Source: an uncultured Flammeovirgaceae bacterium
GTDB lineage: Bacteria; Bacteroidota; Bacteroidia; Cytophagales; Cyclobacteriaceae
Length of the DNA: 64,000 bases
Direction of reading: 5' to 3'
Assembly (NCBI GenBank): GCA_937883755.1
Contig: CAKZYA010000025.1
Coordinates: 62,001-126,000 of the forward strand
In this document: piece by piece, positions 43,125 to 52,899 of the stretch
How the letters are laid out: the number at the start of each line of letters is the position of its first letter
How positions within the stretch are numbered: the first letter of the stretch is position 1
Translations under genes and position numbers: made by a program
Notes under the pieces: model-generated
Told to the model about the DNA's origin: nothing
Seen by the model: only the letters and a program-made list of their open reading frames with translations
Database searches by the model: none

Positions 43125-46100
43125 TTAGAAACCAAGTTGTACGTTAAATCCAATGCTTCGAGAAGAAGGTACACTGTTAAACTCTACTCCCTCACCAATT
43201 AAGCTAGTACCAAAGAAGTTGGTTTCTGGATCAATGTGAGGAACTGCACTATCAATTAACCAAAGGTTACGCCCTTCAATCCCAATGGCAATCTTCTTAA
43301 AGAAAGAGTTTCCGATTAGCGATTGAGGCAGTGAGTAGCTCAGAACAACTTCCCGTAGCTTCACATAAGTAGCATCGAAGATGTTACTTTCTATGATGCT
43401 GGCTCCAGAGTAAGTTCCCCAGAAATCCTGCATAGACCGCACCGGCACATCATTCGGACGGAAAGAACCGTCTTCATTCTCAATCACTCCTTGGTCAATG
43501 AAAATCTGTCCACGATTAGCCAAAGTCTCTTGCGCTAAACCATCCGAGCGTAGCGTTTGAACCGTGTTAGACCACAGCACGCCACCTTGGCGCATATCAA
43601 TCAGGAAGCTTAGATTAATACCTTTGTAGCTAAAGCTATTCTGGATTCCTAATAAGTAATCTGGGAAAATACTTCCAAAACGCTGGCGGTCGCCTACTTG
43701 ACGTTCACCGGTAGTTTCGTTGATGATCAGTTCTCCAGCGTCGTTTCGTAACCAGCCCGCACCGTATAGTCCAAAGTCTTCACCAGGTTCAGCTCTAACT
43801 GAAAGCCCGCTAAATCCACTGGTTAGGGCTAACTCATCCAAACCAGGGGCTAGTTGTTCTACTGACTGACGGTTACGAGTGAAGTTAAAGATCATATCCC
43901 AATTGAAGTTGGCAGTTTGAACTGGAGTAACACTTAATAAAGCCTCTATTCCTCGGTTTCTAACCTCACCAATGTTGGTACGAACGGCCTCAAATCCTGT
44001 AGACTGAGGAATGGCTACCGAAATAATCTGATCCGAAGTCAGCGTATTATAATACGTGAAATCAATGCCTACTCTTCCGTCAAAGAGTTGTAGCTCAGTA
44101 CCGATCTCAAAAGTGCTCTGATTTTGTGGTAAAAGAGAGTTTCCGGGAGGGATGGTATTAGTAGCAGCAAACGCTAACTGCCCACCGTGGGGATAGGTAT
44201 TGTCAGCTACAAATTGCGTAAATAAATCTGGCTCGGGAGTGTAGGTAAAGGCTAGTTGATAAGGATTCTCGTCGCTACCTACATTGGCCCAACTAGCTCG
44301 CAATTTACCGTATGATAGTATGTTATTACTAATGCCCAATGCATCGGTAAAGATAAATGAGGTACTTACCCCAGGGTAAAAGAATGAATTGTTTTCTTCC
44401 GGCAGGGTCGAGCTCCAGTCGTTTCGGGCGGTAAAGTTTACGAAGAAGAAATTATCGTAATCAAACTGGATATCAGTGTACACCCCGTACAGACGGCGGA
44501 TGTTAGAGAAGTTTTCAGGAGTAGTTGCATTGGCGTTCGGATAAACATAAAGGTTATCAGCACTCAAGTCGCTCGCCCGCACCCGGGTACGCTCATTAAT
44601 AATTTGGTTTACGTTCCACCCTACTAAACCGCGGAAACCAATTTTGCTAGTAACGTCTTTGGTAACGGTAGCAATTACATCAGAGTTAACTTGTCGTTGG
44701 AAGATAGTTCGGTCATCAAACTCACCATTTAGGCGGTTAAGAGTTCCTTTTCGGATGATAGACCGTCGGGTCTCATCGAAAAAGTCAGTACCAATTCTTC
44801 CCATAATATTCAACCAGTCAGTAGGATCATAATCCAACTGAACGTTTCCGTACATTCGCTCTACCCGGTTATTTAGGGGGTTATTCTGAACTACCCAGAA
44901 AGGGTTATTTGATGTATTATTTCCGTTAACGCCAATGGCACCTCCGTTTTCATCGATCACATTGTTACGCAACAGCTCAGTATCTAAGGTACGAGGCAAG
45001 CCATTTACCTGGCTCACTACAAGGTTGGGGTCATTACTTCCCTGGCGAGGTCGCCCGATACCTTCGGTTCGCACGTAGTTTATAGATGCTCGGGCTTTTA
45101 CTTTGTCAGTTAACTGAGCCCCGGTATTAATAGAGACTGTATTCCGATTTAGTTCGTTTCCAGGAATAATTCCCTTCTGATTCAGGTTGGTGTAACCTAA
45201 CCGAAAATCTAGCATTTCGTTTGCCGTACCGAAGGATACACTGTTAATGAGGGTAGTTCCGGTTTCGTAAAAATCGCTAACATTATCAGGGAAGGCTTGT
45301 AGGGGACGATCTTCCCCGTTGTAAGGGAACTGTGGGAAGTTCTGTCCTTGCACTTCGCTAATGCGAGGACCCCATCCGTTGGTAAAGTTGTTAGAATCAA
45401 ACACACCAAAATCGCCTTGAGCATATTCATTCTGAAGATCGGGTAGTCGGAATGGTCGGTCGAATCGTAAAGAAGAATTTACCTCAATAGAAGCCTGTCC
45501 CTGCTCACCTCGTTTGGTAGTAATAATGATTACTCCATCCCGGGCTCTTTGACCATACAAGGCTACCGCAGATGCTCCTTTCAGTACGCTGATATTCTCA
45601 ATATCGTCAGGGTTCAAATCACCTGCTCGGTTTCCAACATCAGCACCACCACCAATAATATCGTTACGAGTTCCGTTAAATGCATTATTTGAAATTGGCA
45701 CACCGTCTACCACAAATAGTGGCTGACTAGTACCCGCTAGTGAATTTGCACCCCGGATTTGTACCTGTACTGATCCACCAGCAGTACCTGATTGGTTGGT
45801 TACTCGTACTCCGGGTACCCGACCTGCTAGTCCATTCAGAGCATTGTCAGAGCGAACTTTCGTAAGCTCCTCACCATCTACGGTAGATACAGCGTAGCCT
45901 AGTTCTCGTTGTTCACGCTCAATACCGATAGCAGTTACTACCACTTCGGAAAGCTGCTTTACGTCATCGTTCATGGCAACATCAATAGTACTCTGTCCAC
46001 CAATCACGACATCTATTGCCTGATAACCGATAAATGAAAACTGAAGTACTTCAGCACTTTCTGGTACATTTAGCCGATAGTTTCCGTCAATGTCGGTGAC

Positions 46101-46310
46101 GGTACCTAGGGTAGTGCCTTTCACAATGACGTTCACACCCGGTAAAACCTCACTACTTTTGGCTGAGGTGACCTTTCCTGAGATAGTACGTTCTTGAGCA
46201 AGCGCTACGGAAGCTACGCCCCATAACGCAAAAAGGAACAGCCACCTACCGACTCCTAAAAGCCGGTAGGCCCACTGCCCCGCTACGTAGTTTGTAGAAC
46301 TGTTCTTCAT
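43125..46310 (-). CDS. SusC/RagA-family TonB-dependent transporter, module 2
   Basis: 1061 residues. Signal peptide ending ALAQ (about 38), carboxypeptidase-regulatory-like domain (ISGKVTSAKSSEVLPGVNVIVKGT), VVVTAIGIEREQRELGYAV linker, plug with PLFVVDGVPISNNAF and LKGASAVALYGQRARDGVIIITTK, barrel ending SIGFNVQLGF. It has the closest N-terminal resemblance to module 1, so the two may come from one duplication. A good promoter lies upstream (46430-46460). Confidence 0.95.
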   Translation of the reverse strand: MKNSSTNYVAGQWAYRLLGVGRWLFLFALWGVASVALAQERTISGKVTSAKSSEVLPGVNVIVKGTTLGTVTDIDGNYRLNVPESAEVLQFSFIGYQAIDVVIGGQSTIDVAMNDDVKQLSEVVVTAIGIEREQRELGYAVSTVDGEELTKVRSDNALNGLAGRVPGVRVTNQSGTAGGSVQVQIRGANSLAGTSQPLFVVDGVPISNNAFNGTRNDIIGGGADVGNRAGDLNPDDIENISVLKGASAVALYGQRARDGVIIITTKRGEQGQASIEVNSSLRFDRPFRLPDLQNEYAQGDFGVFDSNNFTNGWGPRISEVQGQNFPQFPYNGEDRPLQAFPDNVSDFYETGTTLINSVSFGTANEMLDFRLGYTNLNQKGIIPGNELNRNTVSINTGAQLTDKVKARASINYVRTEGIGRPRQGSNDPNLVVSQVNGLPRTLDTELLRNNVIDENGGAIGVNGNNTSNNPFWVVQNNPLNNRVERMYGNVQLDYDPTDWLNIMGRIGTDFFDETRRSIIRKGTLNRLNGEFDDRTIFQRQVNSDVIATVTKDVTSKIGFRGLVGWNVNQIINERTRVRASDLSADNLYVYPNANATTPENFSNIRRLYGVYTDIQFDYDNFFFVNFTARNDWSSTLPEENNSFFYPGVSTSFIFTDALGISNNILSYGKLRASWANVGSDENPYQLAFTYTPEPDLFTQFVADNTYPHGGQLAFAATNTIPPGNSLLPQNQSTFEIGTELQLFDGRVGIDFTYYNTLTSDQIISVAIPQSTGFEAVRTNIGEVRNRGIEALLSVTPVQTANFNWDMIFNFTRNRQSVEQLAPGLDELALTSGFSGLSVRAEPGEDFGLYGAGWLRNDAGELIINETTGERQVGDRQRFGSIFPDYLLGIQNSFSYKGINLSFLIDMRQGGVLWSNTVQTLRSDGLAQETLANRGQIFIDQGVIENEDGSFRPNDVPVRSMQDFWGTYSGASIIESNIFDATYVKLREVVLSYSLPQSLIGNSFFKKIAIGIEGRNLWLIDSAVPHIDPETNFFGTSLIGEGVEFNSVPSSRSIGFNVQLGF

Positions 46311-46765
46311 AAGATGTAATAGAATTAGTTGAATTGATAAATGAAAAAATAGTAACTGTGGTAGTTCAGTAGGTTGGATAGCTTACACTACTTGACAAAA
46401 CGTATGCATGCCGAATAGTGAATTATGTGCAAACATAGCTTTTGAAATTTCAAAAGTCAACTTTTTATACTTTCAAGATAGTAAATATTACAACAATCTT
46501 ACATGAGATAGAAGATAAATGCAAGCGGGCAGACGATCTGATTTTTTATGGATATACTAATTACAATCCAGATAGCTACTAACTTTTTAGCCTTTTAGAA
46601 AAAAATCAGCTCTATCTTTTGCTGTTGGAATTCACTAATTTGAATCAGTTGCAAAAGATAAAGTCCAGGTTTCAACTTGTACACTAAACTATTCTTGACT
46701 TCCATTATTGGAATTTCTATTAGCACCATCTATAGCAGCGAATGAGTTACTACCACAAAAAGCAA
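46311..46765. other. Intergenic region upstream of susC module 2
   Basis: About 455 bases with no plausible gene. It holds the promoter at 46430-46460 and an untranslated leader of about 112 bases. Between 46500 and 46765 nothing specific was seen beyond AT-rich sequence. Confidence 0.6.
46430..46460 (-). promoter_or_regulatory. Bacteroidota-type promoter of susC module 2
   Basis: On the minus strand: TTG (46458-46460), 20-base spacer, TATGTTTG (46430-46437), which fits the -33 TTG and -7 TAnnTTTG consensus. The transcript would start near 46423. Confidence 0.65.
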
Positions 46766-46798
46766 TAAAAAAGCCCGAAGGAATTTCCCTCGAGCTTT
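46766..46798 (-). terminator. Terminator of SusC/SusD module 3
   Basis: On the minus strand AAAGCTCGAGGG pairs with CCTTCGGGCTTT (12 pairs, two of them G-T), loop AAATT, followed by TTT. It lies about 40 bases past the susD stop at 46837. Confidence 0.85.
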
Positions 46799-46836
46799 GT
46801 TTTATTCTATTTCTATAAAGTACAAAAAGTCAACAA

Positions 46837-48420
46837 CTATTCTACATCCCACCACATGCGCGAATCCATTTCATTTCCGTTAGACAAACGGCTTACGGCT
46901 TCATCATAGTTAGCTTTATTGAGATCAAACTCAATCTGATCGTAACCACGTCGGCGGGGTATTGCTCGGTCTTCTACGGCATCAGGGGCAGGTGCTAATT
47001 CTGGATAGCCAGTACGTCGCCACTCTGACCAAGCCTGTAACCCTTGCATGTATAATGCTAACCACTTTTGCTCGGCAATTTGCTGCATAGCCGTAGCTTG
47101 ATTGAACACCACCCCTGGCTGCGCCAGATAGGAAGTTACCTCATCAGGAGTAATGGTAGCCTCTAGTACTGATTCTACTCCAGAAACGGTCTGACCAATA
47201 TCGGCGGAGTAGATAGCATCGAAATCAGTAGCCGCTAATTGTTCATTCCAGAAATCCATAGAAGCCATAACTGCTTGCTCATACAACGCTTGAACATCGC
47301 CCCCGGTCCAGCCACGCGCCGCAGCTTCAGCTTGCAAGAACAAAACTTCAGGATAGGTCATCATCAGACAAGGAGAAGTAGCGGAACGAACGGTAGCTCC
47401 GGGAAATGAGATTTCATCATTCGTAATGCTACCCGCAATATCGGCGGCTACCCCGTAAGGCATTCCATTAATGGTCAGTTCAGTGCTGGGGTCACCAGCA
47501 TACGTAGCTAAATCACCCCCCGTAGGACTAGCATAAATAGGCAAACGTGGATCATTTAGCTCAGTCATGTATGCATCTAGTACATTACTAATGGCGTAGT
47601 CAGTACGAGTTAAGAAATGTTGGTAGTACTGGTTATCGTTATCGGCATCGGAAAGGTTATCAAACGTTGCGTTATCAGCATTGCTGGTAAATACACCTGC
47701 ATTTAACGCACTAGTAACCACGGCTTGCGCCCGGTCAGGGGCTACTTTTGTCATACGCATTCCGATTCGCATCTTTAGCGATTGCGCGAATAGTTGCCAC
47801 TTTGCCATATCACCTCCGTAGATAATATCGCCTACTACACCTGGCTCGGATGGGTTAATTTGCGCGAATGCTTCATCAAGCTCGTTGATCAAATCGGCGT
47901 AAATATCTTCCTGCCGATCATAAGCCGGAAAGAAGTTCTCGCGTCCTTGCAACGCCTCGCTGTAAGGAATGTCACCCCAGATATCAGTCAGTTGGTGAAA
48001 TGCCCAAGCTTTCAGGATACGAGCTACCGCAATTTGGTTAGCGTTGCTTCCTGATACAGACATAGCTGCCATCGTTTCCTCATCTGAATTAAGGCGTATG
48101 ATCTCCTGTAGATCATGTAGGCTACCCGACTCGGTACGCCCATCTTCCCACTGCGTGCCTCGGTAATATCGGCTAAAATCCAGATTCACTGTTTCGTAAC
48201 GGCTGGTATTAGTGTATTGGGTTTCAGCCCACATTTGAGCGTACAGCAAGCCGGAAGTATTGAGTATCTCCTGCAAACCACGCTCAGCGTGCGTAAACAA
48301 GTACGATGTTGGCACTTCAGTTGGATTATTGGGGTCTTGGTTGATTTCTTCAAAGCCTTCAGTACAAGCACCAGCGAGTACTAGCACGATTATAGCCCCC
48401 CAAATTTTAAATGTTTTCAT
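46837..48420 (-). CDS. SusD/RagB-family surface lipoprotein, module 3
   Basis: 527 residues. Cys19 in LAGAC, then TEGFEEINQDPNNPTEVPTSYLF. Typical SusD-like_2 elements: ARILKAWAFHQLTDIWGDIPYSEAL, DIIYGGDMAKWQLFAQSLKMRIGMRM, and QKWLALYMQGLQAWSEWRRTGYPELAPA near the end. Unlike modules 1 and 2, no third lipoprotein gene follows; a terminator comes directly after. 75 bases separate it from its susC. Confidence 0.92.
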   Translation of the reverse strand: MKTFKIWGAIIVLVLAGACTEGFEEINQDPNNPTEVPTSYLFTHAERGLQEILNTSGLLYAQMWAETQYTNTSRYETVNLDFSRYYRGTQWEDGRTESGSLHDLQEIIRLNSDEETMAAMSVSGSNANQIAVARILKAWAFHQLTDIWGDIPYSEALQGRENFFPAYDRQEDIYADLINELDEAFAQINPSEPGVVGDIIYGGDMAKWQLFAQSLKMRIGMRMTKVAPDRAQAVVTSALNAGVFTSNADNATFDNLSDADNDNQYYQHFLTRTDYAISNVLDAYMTELNDPRLPIYASPTGGDLATYAGDPSTELTINGMPYGVAADIAGSITNDEISFPGATVRSATSPCLMMTYPEVLFLQAEAAARGWTGGDVQALYEQAVMASMDFWNEQLAATDFDAIYSADIGQTVSGVESVLEATITPDEVTSYLAQPGVVFNQATAMQQIAEQKWLALYMQGLQAWSEWRRTGYPELAPAPDAVEDRAIPRRRGYDQIEFDLNKANYDEAVSRLSNGNEMDSRMWWDVE

Positions 48421-48495
48421 AATACTAAATAGTTATTTGCTAAGAGGCACTTGCCGACGGTACGCCATTTGCCAATGCCTCTTTGTTAGACATAA

Positions 48496-51400
48496 TTATA
48501 GTTTGATATTTAGGTTGAACCCAAGGGAGCGAATACTGGGAAGCTGCCCGTTTTCAAATCCTTGAATATTTCCTGAGCCTAGAGCTGCTTCAGGGTCTAC
48601 GTTCGGGATATTAGAATGAAGCAGTGCTAAATTACGCCCTACGAAAGCCAGCGAGATAGACTGTACTGGAATGTTCTCGTACAATGCTTTTGGGAATGTA
48701 TAACCGATTCGCACTTCACGAAGCTTTACGAAGCTCGCATCGTATACGTAGTTCTCTCGGATGGAGCGTAGACGTTGGAAGTATTCATTAGCTGCGGTAG
48801 GAATTGTGTTCTGCTCGTACACTGGATTTTCTTCGGTACCTACGTTCATCACTCCGTCAGCAACTACTCCGCCGCTGTTAGGGTCTACAGTTCCATCGTC
48901 GTTGATGAGTACAGGGTCACGCATAGGGTTACCCAAGCTATTGTTTCCTACTGTAGAAGCTAACAATCCAGAGTACTCACCATAACGATTAGTTACCGAG
49001 TATAGATTGCCACCTTTCTGGAAGTCTACCAACGCACTTACGTTGATGCCTTTGAAAGAGAATTGGTTCATCACCCCACCGGTGAAGTCAGGCATAATAT
49101 TTCCTACCACCTGGTCAATTTCTCGCAGGTAAAACCCATCATCTCCTACTACACGGTCACCATTTTCATTAAGCATAAAGGCTTCGGTTACAATGGTACC
49201 GTAAGGCTCACCTACGCGAGCGTTAATAGAAGGACCCCAACTAGCAATCAAAAAGTTGTTTTGACCTTCCGCAAGCTCCACTACTTTGTTACGGTTACGC
49301 GCCCAGTTGGCGGTAATATCCCAACTGAAGCCACTAGCGGTCTCAATAGGTGTACCAGTTACCATTACTTCCCAACCTCGGTTGGTTACCAATCCGGCAT
49401 TTACGATAGCATCGGCAAAACCACTGGTGGCTGATACATCTAGCGGAATAATCTGGTCGGTAGTTTCATTATCGTAATACGTTACATCAATACCTAAGCG
49501 GTTATTCCAGAATCGTAAATCAAGACCTACTTCGTAAGAAGAGGTGATCTCGGGACGTAGTTCACTATTGTTTAGTCGGTTAGGTACTGAGAAAGCTGGT
49601 GAAGACCCGTAGTTGTTTTCGGATTGATAAACAGTAGCTAAACGGTAAGGATCAGTATCGTTACCCACCTGAGCCCAGCCACCTCGTATTTTAGCAAACG
49701 ATAGTACACCTGAGTTTGGGAATAATTCCGAGAACACAAAGCTAGTGGTAACCGAAGGGTAGAGATAAGAATTATTTCCAGCCGGTAATGTAGAAGACCA
49801 GTCGTTACGTAATGTACCTTCCAAATATACAATGTCGCGGAAACCTACGTTAGCCGAACCATACACGCTATTAATTTGACGCTCCTGGTAGAAGTCTTCT
49901 ACTTTAGGACGGTCTACGGATGCTTCTACACTAAAGAAATTAGGTACATTTAATCCACCTACCGTGCGTCCGGTATTTCGGAATAAGGTATTGATACGTC
50001 GGTTAGCTCCTAAGTTAGCTCCTAGCGAAAAATCGTCGTTTAACTGCTTGTTGTACTGCATCAGTACCTCAAAGTTATTTTCCTTCACTTCTCGAACTTC
50101 CTCAGTATACATATCCTGCGGAATAGAACCAGTAGCGATGCGATCATCACGACGGTCAGTGTAGTAGTCGGTACGCGCCCAACCAGTCACTTTTAATGAA
50201 GGGGCAATCTCATACGAGAGGGAAACGTTACCAAACAGTCGCTCGCGTTGGCTAGTGGCAAAACTATTATTCAGCACGTAGTACGGGTTCTCCCAGTAGA
50301 GAGGATCTAAGTTGGTAGGGCTTTTGATATTCCAGGTACGATCCCGTCCATCAGCCGTTTGGTAGTTACGCAGTTTGTCCATGCTTAACTGACGCTGAAA
50401 CCACTGGTTGAACGAAGTAACTACGTTACCCGCATCATTACCGTAACCCGTGCCAGGTACACCGTCCACCTCGTTACGCACGTAGCTCATGCTGGTAGAA
50501 GCAGTAAACTTATCGGTAAGTTGAGTGCTAGCATTTAAGCTAAGGGTGTTTCGCTTTAATTCACTGTTAGGAATAGTTCCAGTTTGATTTAAGTTCGTGT
50601 AAGACAATCGGAATAGCGTAGTTTCATTTCCACCCGAAAGAGCTACACTATTCGTAAAGGTTCGTCCAGTTTCGTAGAAGTCCCGAATATTATCCGGATT
50701 AGGTGAAAATGGAGTCATTTGTCCGAAGTCAGGATCATCGGGATACCAGCTGTACCACTGACGTACTGGTTGACCATTCATGCGCGGTCCCCAGCTTTCA
50801 TCAGCTGCGTAGTTTACTACTGGCTCACCTTCGTACAGGTCAAACTCTTGCTTATACCCACCACCGTATTCATTTTGGTAGTCAGGCATAATGTATACAT
50901 TATTAAAGGTCAGGTTGGAGTTTATTTCTACCCCAATTCCTTTGCGGGCAGTTCCTTTTTTAGTAGTGATTAGGATAACCCCGTTAGATGCTCGAGAGCC
51001 ATAAAGTGCGGCTGCGCTGGGTCCCTTTAGTACTGAGATAGACTCAATGTCATCTGGGTTTAAATCCTGGATAGCGTTACCGTAATCTCGTCCACCATCA
51101 CCTCGTTGGGTATCTTTACTGTTGAAGTTGGAGTTATCAATCGGCGTTCCGTCTACCACAAAGAGTGGCTGATTATCACCAGAGATAGAATTGATACCGC
51201 GTAAGAGGATTCGGGATGATCCACCTATATTCCCCGAAGCACCTGAAATCTGCACCCCGGCTACTTTTCCAGCTAAGGAGTTTACCACATTGGTTTCGCG
51301 AGCTTGGGTAAATTCTTCTCCTTTCACTTCCTGTACAGCGTAACCAAGCGACCGCTCTTCACGCTCCACGCCCAGTGCAGTTACCACTACTTCCGAAAGT

Positions 51401-51747
51401 TGCTGGGCATCTTCAGACATAGATACATTCAATGTAGACTGGTTGCCAATGGCAACTTCTTTACTTTCCAGACCGATGAAAGAAAATACGAGTGTACCTG
51501 CGCCATCGGGGACGGACAGGCTGTAGTCGCCTTCAATATCGGTGACAGTTCCTTGGGTGGTTCCTTTCAGAATGACGTTCACCCCGGGTAGAGGTTCGCT
51601 ATATTCTGTGGAAGTAACCTTTCCAGAGATGGTGCGCTCTTGCGCCCATGCTCCGGCGGCGGCAGCAAATAAGAATAGCGCACTAAGACAGCATTGTCTC
51701 AGCACATTTCGCCAAACTGGCGAATGAGTGTTTGTAGAATTACTCAT
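48496..51747 (-). CDS. SusC/RagA-family TonB-dependent transporter, module 3
   Basis: 1083 residues from ATG 51747 (MSNSTNTHSPVWRNVLRQ..., signal ending GAWAQ). Regulatory-like domain ISGKVTSTEYSEPLPGVNVILKGT, linker VVVTALGVEREERSLGYAV, plug with PLFVVDGTPIDNSNF and LKGPSAAALYGSRASNGVILITTK, barrel ending LGFNLNIKL. The frame continues 54 bases upstream to another ATG (51801), but that adds no signal. The most divergent of the three, so probably a different ligand. Confidence 0.95.
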   Translation of the reverse strand: MSNSTNTHSPVWRNVLRQCCLSALFLFAAAAGAWAQERTISGKVTSTEYSEPLPGVNVILKGTTQGTVTDIEGDYSLSVPDGAGTLVFSFIGLESKEVAIGNQSTLNVSMSEDAQQLSEVVVTALGVEREERSLGYAVQEVKGEEFTQARETNVVNSLAGKVAGVQISGASGNIGGSSRILLRGINSISGDNQPLFVVDGTPIDNSNFNSKDTQRGDGGRDYGNAIQDLNPDDIESISVLKGPSAAALYGSRASNGVILITTKKGTARKGIGVEINSNLTFNNVYIMPDYQNEYGGGYKQEFDLYEGEPVVNYAADESWGPRMNGQPVRQWYSWYPDDPDFGQMTPFSPNPDNIRDFYETGRTFTNSVALSGGNETTLFRLSYTNLNQTGTIPNSELKRNTLSLNASTQLTDKFTASTSMSYVRNEVDGVPGTGYGNDAGNVVTSFNQWFQRQLSMDKLRNYQTADGRDRTWNIKSPTNLDPLYWENPYYVLNNSFATSQRERLFGNVSLSYEIAPSLKVTGWARTDYYTDRRDDRIATGSIPQDMYTEEVREVKENNFEVLMQYNKQLNDDFSLGANLGANRRINTLFRNTGRTVGGLNVPNFFSVEASVDRPKVEDFYQERQINSVYGSANVGFRDIVYLEGTLRNDWSSTLPAGNNSYLYPSVTTSFVFSELFPNSGVLSFAKIRGGWAQVGNDTDPYRLATVYQSENNYGSSPAFSVPNRLNNSELRPEITSSYEVGLDLRFWNNRLGIDVTYYDNETTDQIIPLDVSATSGFADAIVNAGLVTNRGWEVMVTGTPIETASGFSWDITANWARNRNKVVELAEGQNNFLIASWGPSINARVGEPYGTIVTEAFMLNENGDRVVGDDGFYLREIDQVVGNIMPDFTGGVMNQFSFKGINVSALVDFQKGGNLYSVTNRYGEYSGLLASTVGNNSLGNPMRDPVLINDDGTVDPNSGGVVADGVMNVGTEENPVYEQNTIPTAANEYFQRLRSIRENYVYDASFVKLREVRIGYTFPKALYENIPVQSISLAFVGRNLALLHSNIPNVDPEAALGSGNIQGFENGQLPSIRSLGFNLNIKL

Positions 51748-52358
51748 GAGTAGAAATTTGGTTGAAAAAACAATTAGTAGTTTATACCATAGAATGGACA
51801 TCCCATAACAAAAAGGAATGCTTAATGAAGACTGCTAAAGGTGGGTAAACAGCGCGAAGAAAGTAATTAACCTCAAATGTCGCGAAGTGTACATTCTATG
51901 ATGAGCGAATGTAATTTTTTGCTTTTTTAAAAGCAATTTTTATTAGGTGAAATAATGAAATGGCGAAAAAAAATTGCGGATATTTTGAAAAATTCTAAAT
52001 AAATGAACAGATAAATTGAATTATATCTATCTAAATAGGATATTCTTTAGACTGATCATATCATGATAAAAATTAGTTTTTTATTTTATCTTACTTAAAA
52101 AAGTCTATTTTTTTAAAGCTTTGATGTAGTTTTTGTAGAGAATATGCGCCAAAAATTAAGCTTGCTCAGTTACGGCCTGTTCTGATATCAATTTATTATA
52201 GTGGAATTATTCGTGTACGGTTGTGCTACATGAGATCACGGTGTCCGTAAAGTAATACCTATAATTGCTGTAATGTAGTATACGCCCTTTCTTTTTTGAG
52301 CAACCATAGCTCACACTTAAACCTTAAGGCTTAATGCTGAGTTTCTACGGAAATACTT
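51748..52358. other. Intergenic region upstream of susC module 3
   Basis: 611 bases between divergent genes. A hairpin TTGCTTTT/AAAAGCAA with TT loop lies at 51919-51936. The part from 51940 to 52160 is extremely AT-rich. No reading frame of note on either strand and no clear TTG/TAnnTTTG pair. Confidence 0.5.
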
Positions 52359-52853
52359 ATGAATATGAAACGAATTAAACCAAAAGTGGGGCAAGAATCT
52401 GTATGGGATTATCCGCGCCCTCCCCGGGTAGAAGAGGTGAGTAAACATGTGCGAATTATATTTAACGGAACAGTTATCGCCGATACCAACCAGGCTAAGC
52501 GAGTACTGGAAACTAGCCATCCACCGGTATACTACATTCCACCTCAAGATATTAAGATGGAATTTCTGCATCAATTGCCCCAAACAACCTACTGTGAGTT
52601 TAAAGGGCAAGCGGGTTACTATACAATAAAAGTGGATGATAAAGAAGCGCCAGCGGCGGCTTGGTTCTATCCTAATCCGGTACCAGGCTACGAATCTTTG
52701 AAAGATCATGTGGCGTTTTATCCCAGCAAAATGGAAGCTTGTTACGTGGGTGATGAGCAAGTACAAGCCCAAGAAGGTGATTTTTACGGTGGCTGGATTA
52801 CATCCGATATTGTTGGGCCTTTCAAAGGCGGTGCTGGAACCTGGGGTTGGTGA
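52359..52853 (+). CDS. DUF427 protein
   Basis: 164 residues, no signal peptide. Conserved pattern RIIFNGTVIADTNQAKRVLETSHPPVYYIPPQDIKMEFL ... TYCEFKGQAGYYTIKVDD ... AAAWFYPNPVPGYESLKDHVAFYPSKMEACYVGDEQV ... FYGGWITSDIVGPFKGG is clear DUF427. A small beta-rich domain; some relatives occur fused to or beside redox enzymes. Biochemical role not established. Its neighbour on the other strand is a FAD/Fe-S oxidase, convergent. Confidence 0.9.
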   Translation: MNMKRIKPKVGQESVWDYPRPPRVEEVSKHVRIIFNGTVIADTNQAKRVLETSHPPVYYIPPQDIKMEFLHQLPQTTYCEFKGQAGYYTIKVDDKEAPAAAWFYPNPVPGYESLKDHVAFYPSKMEACYVGDEQVQAQEGDFYGGWITSDIVGPFKGGAGTWGW

Positions 52854-52899
52854 GAGAACCAATACTGATGTCCGAAAATAAGTATCTTAGATACTGTTG

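Noticed and set aside
49063-49434. 123-codon plus-strand frame within susC module 3
   Set aside because: Shadow of a SusC barrel segment; no start context and random composition.
34837-51747. A complete polysaccharide utilisation locus
   Set aside because: No CAZyme, sulfatase, hybrid two-component system or SusR-like regulator lies within or directly beside the three modules; the glycosidase-like gene at 31.2 kb is separated by genes on the other strand.
52317-52862. Long minus-strand frame of 181 codons opposite the DUF427 gene
   Set aside because: It is the mirror of a clear DUF427 coding sequence, with Cys/Phe/His-rich composition unlike a real protein.
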